A stretch of 6,321 bases of DNA from CAYRFQ01 sp964423615. Lineage in GTDB: Bacteria; Planctomycetota; Planctomycetia; Gemmatales; Gemmataceae. The notes beneath the pieces were generated by a model. That model was not told the origin of the DNA. It made no database searches and worked only from the letters and a program-made list of their open reading frames with translations. The position numbers were made by a program, and so were the translations under genes. Of the stretch, positions 4,601 through 6,321 are shown one piece after another. Position 1 is the stretch's first letter; every line of letters starts with the position of its first letter. The DNA lies in contig CAYRFQ010000193.1 in NCBI GenBank assembly GCA_964423615.1, positions 1-6,321 on the forward strand, given 5' to 3'.

Positions 4601-6321
4601 AGACAGTTCCAGTGCATGGCACCGGCTCTGGCGTAGTGTTGGCTCTCCACAAGAAGAACAACTTGGTGGCATCAGGCGGTGAGGACGGAACAGTAGTCGT
4701 TTACGATACCAAAGACTATAGCCGGAGAACAACTCTGAGTGACTACTCGAGTCGGGTCCGGGCCATGTCGTTCAACCCCGAGGGGACAAAGCTTGCGGTC
4801 GGGGGGCGAGACGGGGCGTTTGTCATTTTCGACCTGAACACTACCAAGGTAATCGCCCGCTCGGCGCACGATCCTGACGGCGAACTTACAGTTCTCGACT
4901 ATAGTCCGATCGCCAATCGAATGGGAACGGGTGGGGAAGATGGAAATATTAAAGTTTGGGATAGCACCAAGTGGGAGGTCGTTTGGGAGACGGGTGTGTC
5001 GACTGAGGTTGGACGAGTGCGACATCTGGAATTCACACCAGACGGAAAGCGGATTGTGAGTTGCGCTTCTGATGGTAAAGTGCGCCTTTGGCACTCTGAG
5101 AATGGTGAACCTCTTCTTAATTTGGATCACCCGGATATCGCAATTGGGGCTAGTGTTTCGCTGACCAGTGATGGGACAAGAATTGCGTCAGGTGGATTCC
5201 GAGGCTCCGTCGTAATTTGGGATCGACGATCCCCACGAACAAGGACCAATCACAAATCACATTGGAAAGATGCTCATGTTTCTAAGTTTGTGCCAATTCC
5301 CCACCAGGCGGAAATCTTGAAAACAATTCAGAGAACGAAAGAACAATACAGGAGCTCACAAACTGACAAGAAATTGACTTTCGACGCAAGTAGCGAAAAT
5401 CCCGCTGACCACCATTCGCCGACGTGGAAATTGTGGAACCTATACACCCTAACAGGGGATTTGCTGGCGGCTGAGTTCTACGCTAGGAAAACTCAGGAGT
5501 TGAGTAGAACCACGTTAAGACACGGTCGGCACGCTGAAGGCATTAAACTCCTCCAACAACGTCTCAGAGCACAACTGAAGACTATCCATCGAACTGCCAA
5601 ATGGGTCGGTAATCGCAAACGCGCTCAACTATTGCTCGCTGCTTTGTCAGAAACCCCTCCCAATTCTTTGGGATCGACTCCGACCGCCAAAAACCCCTCG
5701 GTTGGATATTTTTTCACGGGTAACAGTTATTTTGTCATTCCATCGCTACATTTCGACGGACAACCCCCGTGGACCCTTGAAGCAATCGTGACACCATCAA
5801 AGAGGTCCCTTGCTCCGTGGACTACCGTAGTTGGAGACGTGCAAGGGGGTGGCTTTGCTCTGGAGATCATGACCAATCGGTGGGTCGCAGAGGTCCATAC
5901 TGGAGTTTATGACTTTCAGACCATGGAAAGCTATTCCCAGGTTGTGGACAAGCAACCTATACGGCCTCATCAGAAGTACCACCTTGCTGCTGTGTGGGAC
6001 GGAACAATGTTACGACTGTTCGTGGACGGTCAGCAGCGATCCTCCAAACCAGTCACGCGATGCACACGGCTTAGCGGTTATCCAATCATGATTGGTACAG
6101 ATCCAGGTGGCCGGACAGTCGTCGATGGACTCTTCAACGGAACCATTTACGAAGTCCGAATCTCACGGGGTGTCGTTTACAAGCAGCCTTTTCGACCTCC
6201 CTCAACTTTGTCTAAACGAATCGATACCGAAGCTCTCTACGTCCTGAACCCGATTAGAGGTAAATGGCTTCTTGATCGATCCGGACATGGGCACCATGCT
6301 ATTCATGTTCTAACCGACTAG
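1678..6321 (+). CDS. Transmembrane Ser/Thr protein kinase with WD40 double propeller and LamG-like C-terminus
   Basis: A 1547-residue (about 170 kDa) Hanks-type kinase predicted to phosphorylate Ser/Thr on cytoplasmic targets. Residues 11-60 form the N-terminal module common in planctomycete kinases (LADEFTERYRRGGRP, then HPELADDIRELFP). The kinase domain spans about 83-448: glycine loop GRGGMG (90-95), ATP-binding Lys112 in VALK, helix-C Glu131, HRDVKPSN (306-313) with catalytic Asp308, DFG (326-328), GTLRYLPPE (346-354, PPE replacing APE), DVYSLG (365-370) and Arg429. A ~100-residue insert (178-280) precedes helix E. One transmembrane helix (470-490) follows basic RRNKR, placing the kinase inside and the rest outside. 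Then come a helical neck (495-580, ending DLRGWEYDFL), fourteen WD40 repeats (588-1182), a charged helical linker (1183-1335) and a concanavalin A/LamG-like domain (1341-1547; HLAAVWDG, LRLFVDGQQ, GTIYEVRISRG, DRSGHGHHA). It is coupled to the upstream sigma gene, its most likely partner or substrate. All catalytic residues are present, so it is probably active. The stop TAG is the last triplet of the window and no frameshift is evident. Confidence 0.93.
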   Translation: MTSPPSSQNDPLLNQLADEFTERYRRGGRPTLEDYVEQHPELADDIRELFPILIQIEKAKIEERPQSEKSGSEVHHPERIGDFRIVREIGRGGMGIVYEAEQISLGRQVALKILPQKMLLGRKLKLRFEREVKAVARLHHTNIVPIFVVGEEHNIPYYAMQLVPGLGLNEVLKELPFLHQKSRHEQLPPADPKQRHHSLSAAFLAHSLFIWSFERSVRYDSVDGSDYGCNAQKTGKDTTSTQNDPMQGHIGVDGPVTEHSPTFSVAQTIPVKLSRSKKHTFWQNVTSIGKQAAEALAYAHRHGVLHRDVKPSNLLLDMNGRVWLTDFGLAKVDDQQNLTLTGDIVGTLRYLPPEAFDGRNDARSDVYSLGLTLYEMLAGQPAHSSEDKNALMKQVTHGEPKRLRQLNSQIPVELETIVHKAIDREPDKRYQSADALAEDLGRFMRDEPIQARKMSFVGHIMRWARRNKRVAGLTAAMVLILVLGTFTSVWQAIRAAVAEDLAHNNASLVNQRNKQLEESLVQVNLAKKESEKQEQIAKIRLYGALIRNAKGELDAYNAPRAWRYLQATPEDLRGWEYDFLVSRIHSGHQSLVGHRSPVSTVAVSSSGKLLASGDEYRKVRLWDFESGKQLHDPLTGHTGPLLDIAFSPDEKQLLTLSLDGTIRLWDTKMGQLLHLLNGSVFSAAAFSPNGKRIIAGNVRGEIWMFNSRTGKTVDSYSVHQGRILALACHPNGRRVVTSAWDDRVKISDVKSKKVVRILKEHKEWVRTVAVSPDGKYIATGSDDKSIQIWNQEGEFVTSLTGHTGPIQSVCFSINGQKLISASRDGTLRIWDIEERLEASVLLGHFGPVRDVTCVAGGEWMVSGGDDRTIRRWSIAQSSRNPIIEKRHDRFVSSLAFSHDGSWLASGDRSGDLILSDVESGRILFEKSMRSKAMMPDITSLRFTDSQQMFVGDPQGRLSIVSWHSPNHRSHKFHWKTVPVHGTGSGVVLALHKKNNLVASGGEDGTVVVYDTKDYSRRTTLSDYSSRVRAMSFNPEGTKLAVGGRDGAFVIFDLNTTKVIARSAHDPDGELTVLDYSPIANRMGTGGEDGNIKVWDSTKWEVVWETGVSTEVGRVRHLEFTPDGKRIVSCASDGKVRLWHSENGEPLLNLDHPDIAIGASVSLTSDGTRIASGGFRGSVVIWDRRSPRTRTNHKSHWKDAHVSKFVPIPHQAEILKTIQRTKEQYRSSQTDKKLTFDASSENPADHHSPTWKLWNLYTLTGDLLAAEFYARKTQELSRTTLRHGRHAEGIKLLQQRLRAQLKTIHRTAKWVGNRKRAQLLLAALSETPPNSLGSTPTAKNPSVGYFFTGNSYFVIPSLHFDGQPPWTLEAIVTPSKRSLAPWTTVVGDVQGGGFALEIMTNRWVAEVHTGVYDFQTMESYSQVVDKQPIRPHQKYHLAAVWDGTMLRLFVDGQQRSSKPVTRCTRLSGYPIMIGTDPGGRTVVDGLFNGTIYEVRISRGVVYKQPFRPPSTLSKRIDTEALYVLNPIRGKWLLDRSGHGHHAIHVLTD
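2209..2517 (+). other. Insert within the kinase domain (residues 178-280)
   Basis: About 100 residues separate the beta-5/hinge segment (YYAMQLVPGLGLNEVLKEL) from helix E (WQNVTSIGKQAAEALAYAH), where a minimal bacterial kinase such as PknB has only a short connector. The insert is polar and probably mostly disordered, with one hydrophobic patch (SAAFLAHSLFIWSFE, about 200-214). Related planctomycete kinases, as I recall them, carry a similar insert with an 'SAA..A.SLL.G.F' segment and a basic end before the helix-E Trp (here SRSKKHTFW), so this is a family trait rather than a sequencing error. Its role is unknown; regulation or substrate docking is possible. Confidence 0.7.
3085..3147 (+). 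other. Transmembrane helix of the kinase (residues 470-490)
   Basis: A run of hydrophobic residues (VAGLTAAMVLILVLGTF and onward) follows the basic stretch RWARRNKR. By the positive-inside rule the N-terminal kinase domain is cytoplasmic and the WD40 and LamG parts are outside the inner membrane. It is the only strong membrane segment in the protein, and there is no N-terminal signal peptide, so the helix acts as an internal signal-anchor. Confidence 0.85.
3439..5223 (+). repeat. Fourteen WD40 repeats (residues 588-1182)
   Basis: Repeats of about 35-45 residues, each with the pattern GH...V..v.fSpdG..l.sgs.D..i..WD in stronger or weaker form. By eye the blades begin near residues 588, 633, 673, 714, 756, 797, 839, 882, 930, 977, 1019, 1060, 1105 and 1147. 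The best are blade 2 (LTGHTGP...DGTIRLWD), blade 6 (LTGHTGP...DGTLRIWD) and blade 13 (DGKVRLWH). Blade 9 (930-961) is the most degraded, lacking both GH and WD. Fourteen blades fit two seven-bladed beta-propellers in tandem. The repeats diverge at DNA level, so this is an old array, not a recent tandem duplication. The usual role is protein-protein interaction. Confidence 0.88.
5698..6318 (+). other. C-terminal concanavalin A/LamG-like domain (residues 1341-1547)
   Basis: The segment shows the signature order of LamG_3-type jelly-roll modules: a first strand motif (YFFTGNSYFVIPSLHFDG), WTLEAIVTP, GGFALEI, HLAAVWDGTMLRLFVDG, PIMIG, FNGTIYEVRISRG and a terminal DRSGHGHHA. Such modules often bind carbohydrate or protein surfaces and sit outside the cell membrane, matching the predicted topology. 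The domain stops only a few residues after the SGHGHH motif, so it is short at the very end but essentially complete. Ligand unknown. Confidence 0.8.

Noticed and set aside
3245..5130. Several long minus-strand open frames opposite the WD40 region.
   Set aside because: They lie wholly opposite a strongly supported gene and have no recognisable domains; they are shadows of the repeated codon patterns.

Overview
The window looks like a piece of a Planctomycetota genome with a moderate GC content (about 50%, judged by eye). The assignment rests on two co-oriented genes of strongly planctomycete type: an ECF-like sigma factor with a long 'REVSLYR...ALP.ASS' linker, followed by a giant serine/threonine kinase fused to WD40 repeats and a LamG-type module. 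Genus or family cannot be fixed from this sequence.

Layout: positions 1-1039 hold no gene I can support. This leader contains several short inverted repeats between about 110 and 322 and some unconvincing open frames. Positions 1040-1678 encode a 212-residue sigma factor. Positions 1678-6321 encode a 1547-residue membrane-spanning kinase whose stop codon is the last triplet of the window. The two genes overlap by one base in TAATG and are very probably one operon with coupled translation.

The kinase reads, in order: a conserved N-terminal planctomycete module (about 11-60), a catalytically intact Hanks-type kinase domain (83-448) carrying a ~100-residue insert before helix E, one transmembrane helix (470-490), a helical or coiled-coil neck (about 495-580), fourteen WD40 repeats that divide into two sets of seven (588-1182), a charged helical linker (1183-1335), and a C-terminal concanavalin A/LamG-like domain (about 1341-1547).

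Working model (inference): the extracytoplasmic propellers and lectin-like domain sense a ligand or envelope state, the cytoplasmic kinase domain responds, and the output passes to the co-encoded sigma factor. No anti-sigma zinc-finger gene is present. In region 2.2 the sigma factor has Ser and Asn at positions often acidic in other ECF factors, which would fit activation by phosphorylation as described for EcfP/PknT of Vibrio parahaemolyticus. That link is a hypothesis. Pairing of ECF sigma factors with Ser/Thr kinases in Planctomycetes is itself already known.
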